Shown in pieces: positions 18,370 through 27,097 of a stretch of DNA of 64,000 nt (position 1 is its first letter; every line of letters begins with the position of its first letter). This stretch comes from Arachidicoccus terrestris (GTDB lineage Bacteria > Bacteroidota > Bacteroidia > Chitinophagales > Chitinophagaceae). The translations under genes were made by a program, and so were the position numbers. The notes beneath the pieces were generated by a model that ran no database searches, was not told the DNA's origin, and saw nothing but the letters and a program-made list of their open reading frames with translations. The stretch is from contig NZ_CP083387.1 in NCBI RefSeq assembly GCF_020042345.1, forward strand, positions 4,278,001-4,342,000, written 5' to 3'.

Positions 18370-20508
18370 ATTAAAGAAGTCCTTGATTCCTTTGCCTACA
18401 AGCTCAAATGCATCCAGGCTTCTGTTTAAGGGGCTAAGATTAATTTCTTCGTAATTATCCTCTCCGGCAACGAAACCTTCCTGTTTAGGATAAATGATAA
18501 TTTTGCTGTTTTTCTCAAAATACCGATCGAGTTTATAATGCAAATGATCCTGTACACTCAGATATGAAACAGAACCATTCCTAGCGGCTATCAATATGAA
18601 GATATCTTCAGGCTTGACAAACCTGGTAAAAGAGGCGAAGTTATCCCAATCTTCAAAACTGTGGTGAAAATAAGAGATATTGACTCCCATTTTGTGAACC
18701 TTTTGTTTAAAGGCACTGTGTGTATGGGTATGACCGTAATGGAATATCGGTAAGCTCAATTCTTCGGCTAGGCGGAGGATTTTGCGCACCCAGAGGTCAA
18801 ACCCTCTCTCTAGTTCAGCTAAGGGAGGAGATGCAATGACAATACGTTTATGGCCAACCAATGTTCCCTGGAATTGGCCGATAAACAAATTTTTATCTAT
18901 TCTTTTGATTATACCTTCCATTTTCTCCCCGATAAACAGATCCAACATGCGGGCTCTGTTAGGCCAATTGGTAATGACGATATCTGCCATTGATTCTTTT
19001 GCCGCTCTGGCTATTCCGCTGGCTGTATTATGGTCGATTGTAGTGACTATATTAGCTTTGATTTCCGTGGCTGAGGCAAGGTTGATAAACTCTTGTAGTT
19101 TTTTTCGAGATTTTAGAATATTGTCTTCTGCTTCCTCATTATTAGGTACAACTGACAGTATCGTGATTGGCGTATCAGATCTTTTATCTTTTATAAGGAG
19201 GGCAAATTCGAGCAATTTATCAAAATTAAAGGCTTTTGAGGCGGAAACAATAATTTGTTCCTTTTTAGATTCCTGAGTCTCTTCTACTGGTGGTCCGTTA
19301 CTTTCATCTTCTATTAGAATTTGCTTCGCGGCTTTTTCTGTCATAATTGAGGAAATTATGCAGGTTGCAAGAATTAAAATAATAGTGCCGTTGAGGATAT
19401 TTTCATCCAAAATGCCGGCCTGATATCCAACCAGGATTACAGCTAAGGCAACAGCTGCCTGTGAGCCACTTAAGCCAAAGATAAGTCGTCTTTGCTGAGG
19501 CGATAATCGATACAGATGCTGCGTTATCCAAGCAGCTGACCATTTACCCGAAACGGAAACTAACGTTAATGTAGCTGCAATAATTAAGGCAGTTGGTCCA
19601 GATGCAATCACTTTGATATTTACGTGCATTCCAACAGAAAACAGAAAAAAGGGAATAAAAAGGGAGTTACCAATATATTCGATTCGATTCATTAATGCAG
19701 ATGAACTGGGGATCAATTTATTGAGTGCCAGCCCTGCGACAAATGCACCAATAATCGGTTCCATGCCTATAACCTCCGCAAGAAAAGCGGCAAAAAATAC
19801 AACCGCTAATACAAATATAAAATGGGAGTGTTTTTCACTTTCCATCTTCTGGAAGAACCATTTGGCGATTCGAGGAATTACCAGGAGCATAAATGCGATA
19901 AACAATGTAAGTGAGATGCCCATACTAATCCAGAATTCCTTCGAAAGGTTACCTTTTGCATTGCCCATAATAATAGCCAGTATAATTAATACAGCGGTGT
20001 CAGTAAGTATTGTTCCGCCAACTGTCATAGCGACAGCAATGTTTTTAGAAACACCCAGCTTACTGACAATTGGATATGAAACTAATGTATGGGTGGCAAA
20101 CATACTTGCAGTTAAAAAACTCGCATTGAGATTATATCCTAGCAAATAATGACATACTGTGAAGCCAATTAATAATGGTAGAGAAAATGTAAATAAACCA
20201 AAAACGATACTTTTATTTCGGTGTTTTTTAAATTGTTGAAGATCCAGCTCCAAACCCGCAATAAACATAATATAGAGAATGCCAATGGTAGAAAATAAAT
20301 GTATTGCAGAGTCATTGGCTATAATATCTAAACCATTCGGCCCTATTATGACTCCTGAAACGATAAGTCCAATTAGCCCAGGAAGATTTAACCTTTTCAG
20401 GATAATCGGGGCAAATAATATTATTAGTAAAATAACCGAAAAGATCAATACAGGGCTAGAAAGGGGTAATTCAAATTCTTTAATAATATGTTGAAAGAAA
20501 TGCTCCAT
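18355..20508 (-). CDS. Cation:proton antiporter (CPA2/KefB type) with C-terminal universal-stress-like domain
   Basis: 717 residues. Residues 1-395 form a 12-13 helix Na+/H+ exchanger domain (LIGLIVSGVIIGPNGLDII, MFIAGLELDLQQF, GTILTDTAVLIILAI, MEPIIGAFVAGLAL). Residues 410-700 are hydrophilic with a Usp-like fold (EQIIVSASKAFNFDKLLEFAL, ITILSVVP, GIARAAKESMADIVI). Inner-membrane K+ or Na+/H+ exchange with a cytosolic regulatory tail is the likely role. There is no TrkA-N domain, unlike classic KefB/KefC. It is single, and its 3' end overlaps a terminator for the convergent gene. Confidence 0.9.
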   Translation of the reverse strand: MEHFFQHIIKEFELPLSSPVLIFSVILLIILFAPIILKRLNLPGLIGLIVSGVIIGPNGLDIIANDSAIHLFSTIGILYIMFIAGLELDLQQFKKHRNKSIVFGLFTFSLPLLIGFTVCHYLLGYNLNASFLTASMFATHTLVSYPIVSKLGVSKNIAVAMTVGGTILTDTAVLIILAIIMGNAKGNLSKEFWISMGISLTLFIAFMLLVIPRIAKWFFQKMESEKHSHFIFVLAVVFFAAFLAEVIGMEPIIGAFVAGLALNKLIPSSSALMNRIEYIGNSLFIPFFLFSVGMHVNIKVIASGPTALIIAATLTLVSVSGKWSAAWITQHLYRLSPQQRRLIFGLSGSQAAVALAVILVGYQAGILDENILNGTIILILATCIISSIMTEKAAKQILIEDESNGPPVEETQESKKEQIIVSASKAFNFDKLLEFALLIKDKRSDTPITILSVVPNNEEAEDNILKSRKKLQEFINLASATEIKANIVTTIDHNTASGIARAAKESMADIVITNWPNRARMLDLFIGEKMEGIIKRIDKNLFIGQFQGTLVGHKRIVIASPPLAELERGFDLWVRKILRLAEELSLPIFHYGHTHTHSAFKQKVHKMGVNISYFHHSFEDWDNFASFTRFVKPEDIFILIAARNGSVSYLSVQDHLHYKLDRYFEKNSKIIIYPKQEGFVAGEDNYEEINLSPLNRSLDAFELVGKGIKDFFNKKQP

Positions 20509-20816
20509 AAAGAATATTCTTTTATTTTTTGAGTGTAATCCATAGCTAAACTGAGGATTATCTATGAAGATAAAGATACATTTTCCTATAAAAGCAATAC
20601 GTTTTTGCTGCTGAAATTCTCAAAAAAATCGATAAGCTTTCGTAGATATTAGAATATATTTTATTGTTTATACTAATGGAATTAGTATTAAGTCGCATTC
20701 ATAATTAGAGATAGTGGTCATTTAGATTGGGGCTAATACAATTAAATATACTATCAGGATCTGTTCGGAGCATTTTTTGTTGCATCAATAGTTATTTAAT
20801 GATTAAAAATACCGAA
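20509..20816. other. Intergenic region between divergent genes
   Basis: 308 bp, AT-rich, with no supported gene. Promoters for the antiporter and the small lipoprotein should lie here, but no full TTTG/TAnnTTTG pair stands out. Confidence 0.5.
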
Positions 20817-21062
20817 ATGAAAAAAAGTATATGGTTATTGTTAATAGTGATATTCACAACTTTTGCTGCCATAAATTGCGGCAGTGGAGACAGGCGGCAT
20901 TTAAATGATAATCCCAATGATCTGGGCATGCCAGATAGCGCTACTTATAGTGATAGCCCTATGCCAGGTCAGCCCAATGGTTATGCCCCTGCTGGCAGTG
21001 AGCATAAAGACAGTACGAATGACGTGGGTATAGACAGTGCGACTAAAGGATCCTTTCAATAG
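20817..21062 (+). CDS. Small exported protein, probable lipoprotein
   Basis: 81 residues from ATG 20817; the frame extends upstream to 20727 but the signal sequence begins here. MKKSIWLLLIVIFTTFAAIN is a signal peptide and ends at a Cys (AINC), a lipobox that is imperfect at -1. The mature part is Asp/Asn/Pro/Ser-rich (NPNDLGMPDSATYSDSPMPG) and likely disordered. No family is recognised. It resembles small Bacteroidota envelope proteins of unknown role. Confidence 0.6.
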   Translation: MKKSIWLLLIVIFTTFAAINCGSGDRRHLNDNPNDLGMPDSATYSDSPMPGQPNGYAPAGSEHKDSTNDVGIDSATKGSFQ

Positions 21063-21134
21063 TTGGAGTCGGTTATAAGAAAGTGTCCCTTCCTGTTGCA
21101 ACAGTGGAGAAACGTTATCTTTGATATAATAAAT

Positions 21135-21178
21135 AGGTTTAATTTGACCTTGAGGTACGAAAAGGTCGAATTAAACCT
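21135..21178. repeat. Near-perfect inverted repeat, 17-bp arms
   Basis: AGGTTTAATTTGACCTT (21135-21151) and AAGGTCGAATTAAACCT (21162-21178) differ from perfect complementarity at one position. The loop is 10 nt. No T-tract follows, so a terminator is unlikely. Being upstream of a TnpB relic, it could be an old insertion-element end, which is inference. Confidence 0.5.
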
Positions 21179-21492
21179 GAATTGTGCTAAATCGGTAGAG
21201 AGACTCACTCGCTAAGATTTATGGGGATTCAATTATCCCGTTTATGGCATTGCGATGGGAATGACCTGTCTTTTTTAAAATATTCTAGATTTTCATTCAT
21301 TTTCTGGCAATCAATCCTGGTAATTCCAGCCTGTTTTACTGGATTTTCTTTCTGTTTATACATAGCTCCACCAATAGCCCCCTTTAAGCTGGTTTTTAAG
21401 CCATCATTTCCAGTAAATTCGCGGTTCTTTGTCTTAGCGCTTCAACTGGTGGCCCCAATGTTTGACGGTGATCAACTTTTCGAGAGCATCCT

Positions 21493-21681
21493 TTGCAGCA
21501 CCGGCATTTAGCGGCTACCTTATCTGATGGCAGCAGTTATGATAATAAGAAAATATTTAAGACATTAGAGAAGAAGCTGACTTATAGACAAAGGCAGCTG
21601 GCTAAAAAACAAAGAGGAGGAAAAACAGACAGTGGTGCCTTTGGTATGTATTCAGTATTTAAGGTGCGTAAGTATATATGA
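21493..21681 (+). pseudogene. Fragment of a TnpB/OrfB (IS200/IS605-type) gene
   Basis: The frame encodes 62 residues with LAATLSDGSSYDNKKIF and LEKKLTYRQRQLAKKQRGG. This matches the central TnpB segment in which an (A)TLSDG strand is followed by a Lys-rich helix LEKxLxxxQRxLxxKxxGS. Neither the N-terminal HTH, the zinc ribbon nor the RuvC DED residues are present, and the frame ends about 20 codons after the match. This is a relic, not an active element. No matching TnpA or full ends are visible. Confidence 0.55.
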
Positions 21682-21774
21682 CAAGGCTATTGTCAAAAAA
21701 CGGCAATGTGATAAATGAAAACTGTGAATTATTGACTCTAAAGAGGTAATCATCTATTTTCGTTGCGAACCGTA

Positions 21775-22506
21775 TTATCTGAATGTATGCCAAAGTAGGA
21801 CGGTACCCAGAAGCAGTAAGAAAATATATACTAGTTTAAAAAAACTGGTGGTGGTAAATTTCTTGTTGAGCCATCTGCCTATATAAACAGCTATAATCGT
21901 GGGCGGGAGGGCAATTAGGAAATAGTGGAAAACAGTTGCGGTCACCATGGATTGCATAAAATATCCTAATAACGCCAGTGTGCTTGCGGGCAGAAAATAG
22001 GCCTGCAAAGTGGCCCTGAAATGTTGTGCCGACCATCCCTGCTTGTCACCATAGTATACGAGTGGGGGCCCGTTTAGGCCATAAGCTCCTCCGAGTATTC
22101 CGGATAATAAGCCGCAGACTGCTAACCAGCCCTTATGGTCTTTTGTGTTTTTTGAATGCATTTTTTTTAGTATTGAGTAGAGGGCAAACAGACAGATCAG
22201 TATACCTAATGCGGTTTTAGTGAACCCCTCTTTTAACTGTAGCATTAGATACAAGCCAATCGGGATACCGGGCAGCGCATATAAAATAAGCCATTTTGCA
22301 CTTTGAATGTGAATGTGCCGATGATCTTGAATGACCACCAGCAATGCTATTGCAATGGAGAGCATTACAGCCAACGGCACGGCCACTTGTAACGGTAGAA
22401 ATAATGCCAGTAAGGGGACCGCCACCAATGCTTCTCCGAATCCAAACGTAGAGCGGATAATCGAAGCCAGAAAGCTGACTAGAATGATGGATATTGAAAT
22501 ACTCAT
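21775..22506 (-). CDS. TauE/SafE-type sulfite exporter family membrane protein
   Basis: 243 residues with eight hydrophobic helices. The opening LASIIRSTFGFGEALVAVPLLALF and the central ILGGAYGLNGPPLVYYGDKQGW are the two conserved TauE half-repeat signatures (GFGE and GxYGxNGPP). The family exports organosulfonates, sulfite or sulfoacetate; the substrate cannot be read from the sequence. It lies on the same strand as nrdA but a 15-bp-arm hairpin separates them, so it is probably transcribed on its own. Confidence 0.88.
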   Translation of the reverse strand: MSISISIILVSFLASIIRSTFGFGEALVAVPLLALFLPLQVAVPLAVMLSIAIALLVVIQDHRHIHIQSAKWLILYALPGIPIGLYLMLQLKEGFTKTALGILICLFALYSILKKMHSKNTKDHKGWLAVCGLLSGILGGAYGLNGPPLVYYGDKQGWSAQHFRATLQAYFLPASTLALLGYFMQSMVTATVFHYFLIALPPTIIAVYIGRWLNKKFTTTSFFKLVYIFLLLLGTVLLWHTFR

Positions 22507-22516
22507 TATGGAATAG

Positions 22517-22552
22517 AACAGCCGCTTTTTGTCTGAGCAAAAAGCGGCTGTT
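22517..22552 (-). terminator. Terminator hairpin after nrdA
   Basis: A perfect 15-bp inverted repeat, AACAGCCGCTTTTTG and CAAAAAGCGGCTGTT, with a 6-nt loop. On the minus strand it follows the nrdA stop by 17 bp. The A/U-tracts are inside the stem, so it can work on either strand. Confidence 0.7.
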
Positions 22553-22569
22553 GATGATCAAAATTATTC

Positions 22570-24291
22570 TTATGCTTCACAGCTTTTACAACTCACCAAA
22601 TTCGTTACCATTTCTTTAGAGACACTTTGGCTACGTTGATAATAGATAGTCTTAACACCTAACTTCCATGCTTCAATAAATAATCTGTTCACTTCTTTAA
22701 TAGGAAGATTAGACGGAATATTTACATTTAAGCTTTGGGACTGATCGACAAACTTCTGACGGATCGCTGCCTGTTGGATGATTTCCAGCTGGCTGATTTC
22801 CTTAAAGGTCTTGAATACTTCTTTCTCTTCTGTGCTCAGCTCTTCCAGGTGCTGCACGCTTCCGTGATTCAACATGATGCTTCTCCAGGTGTCCTCATTG
22901 TCTATACCCTTGTCTGCAAGTAATTGCTTGAGATATTTGTTCTTGCGCATGAAGTTGCCCTTTGAAAGGCCTACTTTGTAATAATTGCTGCTGAATGGTT
23001 CAATACCTGGGGAGGTTTGCCCCAAAATAGCAGAGGAAGACGTTGTTGGGGCAATCGCCATAAGTGTGGTATTTCTTAAATTATAGCCGGTCAACATATC
23101 TGGCTCTCCATAAATCCATGCAAGATCTCTGCTGGCTTTTACTGCTTTTTCGCTGATGTCTTTGAAAATAGCAGAAGTCAGTTGCTTGGCCTGCATTCCC
23201 TCAAATGGAATCATGTTTTTCTGAAGGTATGAATGCCAGCCCAATGCACCCAATCCCAGTGCACGATGCCTTTTCGCGAATTTGTGCGCTGCTTCCAGGT
23301 AGAAATTATTCTCAGACTTTACGATAAATTCCTGCAGCACTGCATCCAGGAAGAATACAGCCAGCTTAACAGCATCTGTATCTTTCCATTCATCATAGAG
23401 TTCCAGGTTCATAGAAGCCAGGCAACAGATAAAGGATTCATCTTCCGTAGAAGGTAACATGATCTCTGAACAAAGATTCGACGCGTGAATCGTGAGGTCT
23501 TTATCTTTATATACCTGTGGTCTGTTTTTATTGACATTATCAGAGAAAAACAGATAAGGCAACCCTTTTTGCTGACGACTTTCCAGAACTTTGGCCCATA
23601 TTTCCCTTTTCTTGGTATCACCGTCAATCATTTCCTGCATCCAGTAATCTGGAATACAGACGCCGAAAAACAGGTTCTGGATTGGATGCCCGATATCTTT
23701 GATAGAGAGGAACTCTTCGATATCACCATGGTCGATGTCCATATAGGCAGCAAAAGCGCCTCTGCGAACACCGCCCTGAGAAATAGTGTCCATCGCTGTA
23801 TCAAAAAGGCGCATAAAGCTCACTGCACCGGTACTTTTACCATTGTCGGTAATTGAACTGCCTCTTTCACGCAGGGTGCCAAAATAGGCGGAGGTGCCGC
23901 CTCCTAATTTTGTCTGCATGATCACTTCACCCAGCTTATGCGTGATTCCTTCGATATTATCCGGAATATGCACATTAAAGCAAGAGATCGGAAGACCTCT
24001 TTCTGTACCCATATTGGCCCAGATCGGTGAACTCAGACTCATCCATCCTCTTTCTACAATCTCCTTGAAGGCATCCTTAAGTTCGGGCTTGTACAGTCGC
24101 TGGGCAACAGCTGAACAAATCCTTTCAATAGCTCCTTCTACAGTCTCTCCTTTTAGCAGATAACCGCTATTGAGTATCCGCTCACTTTCCTCATTTTTCC
24201 ACCAGAGCTTTTCATGTTCATAGTTCTGAATTAAGGCCGGCCTTGGCTCGGCACTCAGCGTGGCTGCTTCAAATAAATTGGTCATGTGCAT
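22570..24291 (-). CDS. nrdA: Class I ribonucleoside-diphosphate reductase, alpha subunit (short, no ATP-cone)
   Basis: 573 residues. It reduces NDPs to dNDPs with the NrdB radical subunit. Visible active-site residues by alignment to E. coli: C104 (ISCFNV), N272/C274/E276 in SNLCSEIMLPS, C289 in FICCLASMNL, Y550/Y551 in TIYYQRSQS, and the C-terminal redox pair C568/C571 (SCKSCEA). The protein starts almost directly with the ten-stranded barrel region and lacks the roughly 95-residue N-terminal ATP-cone of E. coli NrdA, so dATP inhibition through a cone is not possible here. nrdB lies 45 bp upstream on the same strand, in the order nrdB-nrdA. Confidence 0.95.
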   Translation of the reverse strand: MHMTNLFEAATLSAEPRPALIQNYEHEKLWWKNEESERILNSGYLLKGETVEGAIERICSAVAQRLYKPELKDAFKEIVERGWMSLSSPIWANMGTERGLPISCFNVHIPDNIEGITHKLGEVIMQTKLGGGTSAYFGTLRERGSSITDNGKSTGAVSFMRLFDTAMDTISQGGVRRGAFAAYMDIDHGDIEEFLSIKDIGHPIQNLFFGVCIPDYWMQEMIDGDTKKREIWAKVLESRQQKGLPYLFFSDNVNKNRPQVYKDKDLTIHASNLCSEIMLPSTEDESFICCLASMNLELYDEWKDTDAVKLAVFFLDAVLQEFIVKSENNFYLEAAHKFAKRHRALGLGALGWHSYLQKNMIPFEGMQAKQLTSAIFKDISEKAVKASRDLAWIYGEPDMLTGYNLRNTTLMAIAPTTSSSAILGQTSPGIEPFSSNYYKVGLSKGNFMRKNKYLKQLLADKGIDNEDTWRSIMLNHGSVQHLEELSTEEKEVFKTFKEISQLEIIQQAAIRQKFVDQSQSLNVNIPSNLPIKEVNRLFIEAWKLGVKTIYYQRSQSVSKEMVTNLVSCKSCEA

Positions 24292-24336
24292 TCGATTTTA
24301 TGTGTACACAAATATGTTGTGAATTCTTCGGTTTAA

Positions 24337-25311
24337 TTAGAACAGATCATTTGCTGATATGCTCTTGTCATGTTTTGTATAATCTACGGGGCGTTTTGCA
24401 AAAAAGTCATCCAGCGTGTTGGAGAACACTTCTTCTTCAAACCAGACCATTGGGGCAATTTCTTCAGCAGTGACATTAAAAATAGCGGGGATGCCGATTT
24501 TAACCAGGCTTTCATCCGCTCTTTTCTTCATGAAGTTAGCAAGGTCATGCTTGTTGATGATCTCTATCTCTCCTTCACTAAAGATCCAGTCCAGGATTCT
24601 TTCTTCGGTTTCAATAGATTTCCTGACCAGATTACTGACATGCTCTATTGTTGCATCTGTGAAAATGTCCGGATATTCTTCTCTAAGCTGATTAACCAGG
24701 TAAATACCGGCATTGGCATGGACCTGTTCATCTACCGAAGTCCAGGCAATAATGTTACTTACGTTTTTCATCAATCCTTTAAAGCGGGTAAAGGCCAGGA
24801 TGACTGCAAACTGACTGAACAGGCTGACATTTTCGATCAGGATACTGAACATAATCAAAGAGGTGGCGTATTCCTTTTTGTTATCAGAACTGGCTGTCTC
24901 CAAGGCTTCAGACAGATAGGCAATACGTTCCCGCATCACCGGTACGCGAAGCAGGTTCTCAAAATGATTGGTGTATCCTAAAACTTCCAGCAACCTGGAA
25001 TAGGCCTCTGAGTGCCTGAATTCACATTCTGCAAAAGTGGACCCCAGACCGTTGATCTCTGGTTTTGGGAAATGATGATAAAGATTGCCCCAGAACGATT
25101 TTACTGCTACTTCAATTTGTGCGATAGAAAGCAGACTGTTTCTGATTGCATGCTTTTCCGCTTCATTCAGGTTTGAATGAAAATCCTGGGTATCTGCCGT
25201 AAAATCTACTTCAGAGTGTACCCAAAATGAAGTATTGATCGCCTGCGTGAATTTAAGTATTTCCGGATACTCAAAAGGCTTATACGCTACTCTTTTATCA
25301 AAAAGTCCCAT
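24337..25311 (-). CDS. nrdB: Class I ribonucleoside-diphosphate reductase, beta (radical) subunit
   Basis: 324 residues, a ferritin-like helical protein carrying the metal-radical centre. Candidate ligands: E67 (IAQIEVAV), E97 and H100 in CEFRHSEAY, E160 (ILIENVS), E195 and H198 in SVDEQVHAN. The radical tyrosine position is Y104, three residues after H100 plus one, as in E. coli E115-H118-Y122. The first ligand is Glu rather than the Asp of E. coli. There is no N-terminal ATP-cone, unlike the cone-bearing beta subunits known in some Flavobacteria. The C-terminal tail (DDFFAKRPVDYTKHD) is the segment that docks on NrdA. Confidence 0.95.
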   Translation of the reverse strand: MGLFDKRVAYKPFEYPEILKFTQAINTSFWVHSEVDFTADTQDFHSNLNEAEKHAIRNSLLSIAQIEVAVKSFWGNLYHHFPKPEINGLGSTFAECEFRHSEAYSRLLEVLGYTNHFENLLRVPVMRERIAYLSEALETASSDNKKEYATSLIMFSILIENVSLFSQFAVILAFTRFKGLMKNVSNIIAWTSVDEQVHANAGIYLVNQLREEYPDIFTDATIEHVSNLVRKSIETEERILDWIFSEGEIEIINKHDLANFMKKRADESLVKIGIPAIFNVTAEEIAPMVWFEEEVFSNTLDDFFAKRPVDYTKHDKSISANDLF

Positions 25312-25818
25312 ATTATTAAGAATTTAAGTGTGAATAAGCTTCCTGTATCATTCAGATTATGATGCAAAACAAAATAACAGATGACTAAGGGATTGAACTG
25401 ATTTTTCAGAACAAAGTCAAAGTTCATGATTCACAGCAAATTTTCTAATTAAAGAAATCAACAGGTGTGCATAATAAACTTGGGTTATTATATACCATAT
25501 GAATCAGATGGTTTTATATATGAAGCAAACTTTACTATTAAGATCAGATCCATAGTTTCCGGACAGAAATCAGCGCTCAAAAATTATCTTTATACATGAT
25601 TCTTTTAACTCCATTCTCTTTTTGTACATAGGTTAATAAGTATTATTTTTTTTATATCTGTTAAGTTGTATATATATACATTTATTTGCTCTGTTTTTAT
25701 GATCAATATCTAATCTAAAACATAAGTGCGATATTACACATCTTTATTCGAAAATTGCATTTCTATTGACATATGTGTAGCGTTTATAATTTGAATTCCG
25801 TTCAATTCAAAACTTTTG
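25312..25818. other. AT-rich intergenic region
   Basis: About 507 bp between divergent genes. Very AT-rich, with GTATATATATAC near 25667. No coding frame or convincing operator is seen. It must carry the nrdBA promoter. Confidence 0.5.
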
Positions 25819-26289
25819 ATGATGAGAAAAATTTTACTTTTGTTCGCTGCGGCCATTTTTATTATGGGTGCCTGCTCCAAGAATGAACACCCGGTTATGC
25901 CGGTAGATCCAGTTGCCAAGAATATTATCGGCAAATGGGCGCTTAGTGATATCCCTGGCCTGGAAGTTACAATGATGAGTAGCGGTCTGCATGCTAATCT
26001 TTACAGTGATACCTTAATTTACACGGCAGATATGCATTTTATTGTTATTAATCACCAGGACTCTGCAGATCGGGGTGATTTTACAGTGGGGCACGGAGAA
26101 GCCATTAACGGTTTTGGCAGAATGCAGAGTTATGATAGCATTTTGTATCACTCTTCTTCTCTGGTCTTGGACGCGGTATACCGCCCTTCGGTTTACTTTA
26201 AACTTGATCGAGACACTTTAAGGATTAGTACTGCCTATTTTAAGGACAGTGCAGAATTTAGGCTTTATGCTAATTATGTCCGTCAGTAA
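25819..26289 (+). CDS. Hypothetical lipoprotein
   Basis: 156 residues from ATG 25819; ATG 25822 is equally possible, while TTG 25816 is less likely. The signal RKILLLFAAAIFIMGAC gives a good lipobox MGAC. The mature part has a lipocalin-like or calycin-like start (NIIGKWALSDIPGLEVTMMSS) and later strands YFKLDRDTLRISTAYF and EFRLYANYVRQ. This pattern (xGKWxL) occurs in many small Bacteroidota lipoproteins, with no assigned function. It is flanked by long intergenic stretches and appears monocistronic. Confidence 0.75.
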   Translation: MMRKILLLFAAAIFIMGACSKNEHPVMPVDPVAKNIIGKWALSDIPGLEVTMMSSGLHANLYSDTLIYTADMHFIVINHQDSADRGDFTVGHGEAINGFGRMQSYDSILYHSSSLVLDAVYRPSVYFKLDRDTLRISTAYFKDSAEFRLYANYVRQ

Positions 26290-26710
26290 GTTTATCTGAT
26301 CTATGCCTTTTTCTATGGCTTAGCGTTTTTTTCATTGAATTAAAGCGTTTGCTGCAATTGGATTTTAAGGATTGCAGGTTCTTGGGTATTCCGGAGCCTA
26401 TGTTACTGTCCCGCAAGAACCGGTAAGCGTCAGTCATCGAGTAGATCAGGTTCTTTCCATTATTATATCTGATTGTAAAGCATATCTTTCCTTGATTTTC
26501 TTTCTGTCGGAATTTGAAATCAGAAATGTGCGTCAAAACAGTAAAAACCAACAGGGAAAGTTGCCATAATGCTGTATTCCATCCTCTTTTACGGGAATAA
26601 TTTAAACGAATTCACAGTCGGCAATCTATTGCAGACCAGGAGTTTAGATTGTATTGTAACCTTCTTGCTCTTTGCGGACTCTAATTGGGTATAAACTAAA
26701 ATTTAATTTA
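26290..26710. other. Intergenic region
   Basis: About 420 bp without a supported gene. Short open frames on both strands are unremarkable. It should contain the promoter of the membrane protein-sigma factor pair. Confidence 0.45.
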
Positions 26711-27094
26711 ATGAATAATCAAAATGAACAAGCGCCACTAGAGCCGATCTTCAAGCTTTTGAAATTTACTTTTGTCATTGTACCTATTGTAGCCGGTGCA
26801 GATAAGTTTACAAATCTGCTGACAGACTGGGAAAATTATCTTAATCCTACAATTGCCAGTATAATCCCGTTTTCAGCACATACCTTCATGATGATCGTCG
26901 GTATCATTGAAATAATTGCAGGTCTCATTGTACTCAAAAAGGCGCAAATTGGAGGTTATATTGTGGCAGCATGGTTAGCATTAATTGCTTTAACTTTGCT
27001 GGCGAGTTTAAGTTATATTGACGTCGCTGTCAGGGACCTCGTTATGGCAATCTCGGCTTTTGCTATGGCTAGGATATCTAAAATTACGGAATAA
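26711..27094 (+). CDS. Small four-helix membrane protein upstream of a sigma factor
   Basis: 127 residues from ATG 26711; the frame extends to 26672 with a TTG but this Met gives the expected N-terminus. Four hydrophobic helices are visible: LLKFTFVIVPIVAGADKFT, FMMIVGIIEIIAGLIVL, GGYIVAAWLALIALTLLA and the C-terminal DLVMAISAFAMARI. The fold resembles DoxX-like proteins but the family is not certain. It ends 3 bp before the ECF sigma gene, so the two are cotranscribed and probably translationally coupled. A partner role for the sigma factor is inference. Confidence 0.7.
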   Translation: MNNQNEQAPLEPIFKLLKFTFVIVPIVAGADKFTNLLTDWENYLNPTIASIIPFSAHTFMMIVGIIEIIAGLIVLKKAQIGGYIVAAWLALIALTLLASLSYIDVAVRDLVMAISAFAMARISKITE

Positions 27095-27097
27095 ATC

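Larger units (their letters stand above)
21063..21774. other. Gene-poor stretch with hairpin and TnpB relic
   Basis: No intact gene. It holds a 17-bp-arm hairpin (21135-21178) and a short TnpB-like coding relic (21493-21681), listed separately. The open frame at 21221-21511 has no recognisable features. Confidence 0.5.

Noticed and set aside
21221-21511. 96-residue plus-strand frame before the TnpB relic
   Set aside because: It overlaps the relic in another frame and has no family-like pattern or sensible start context.
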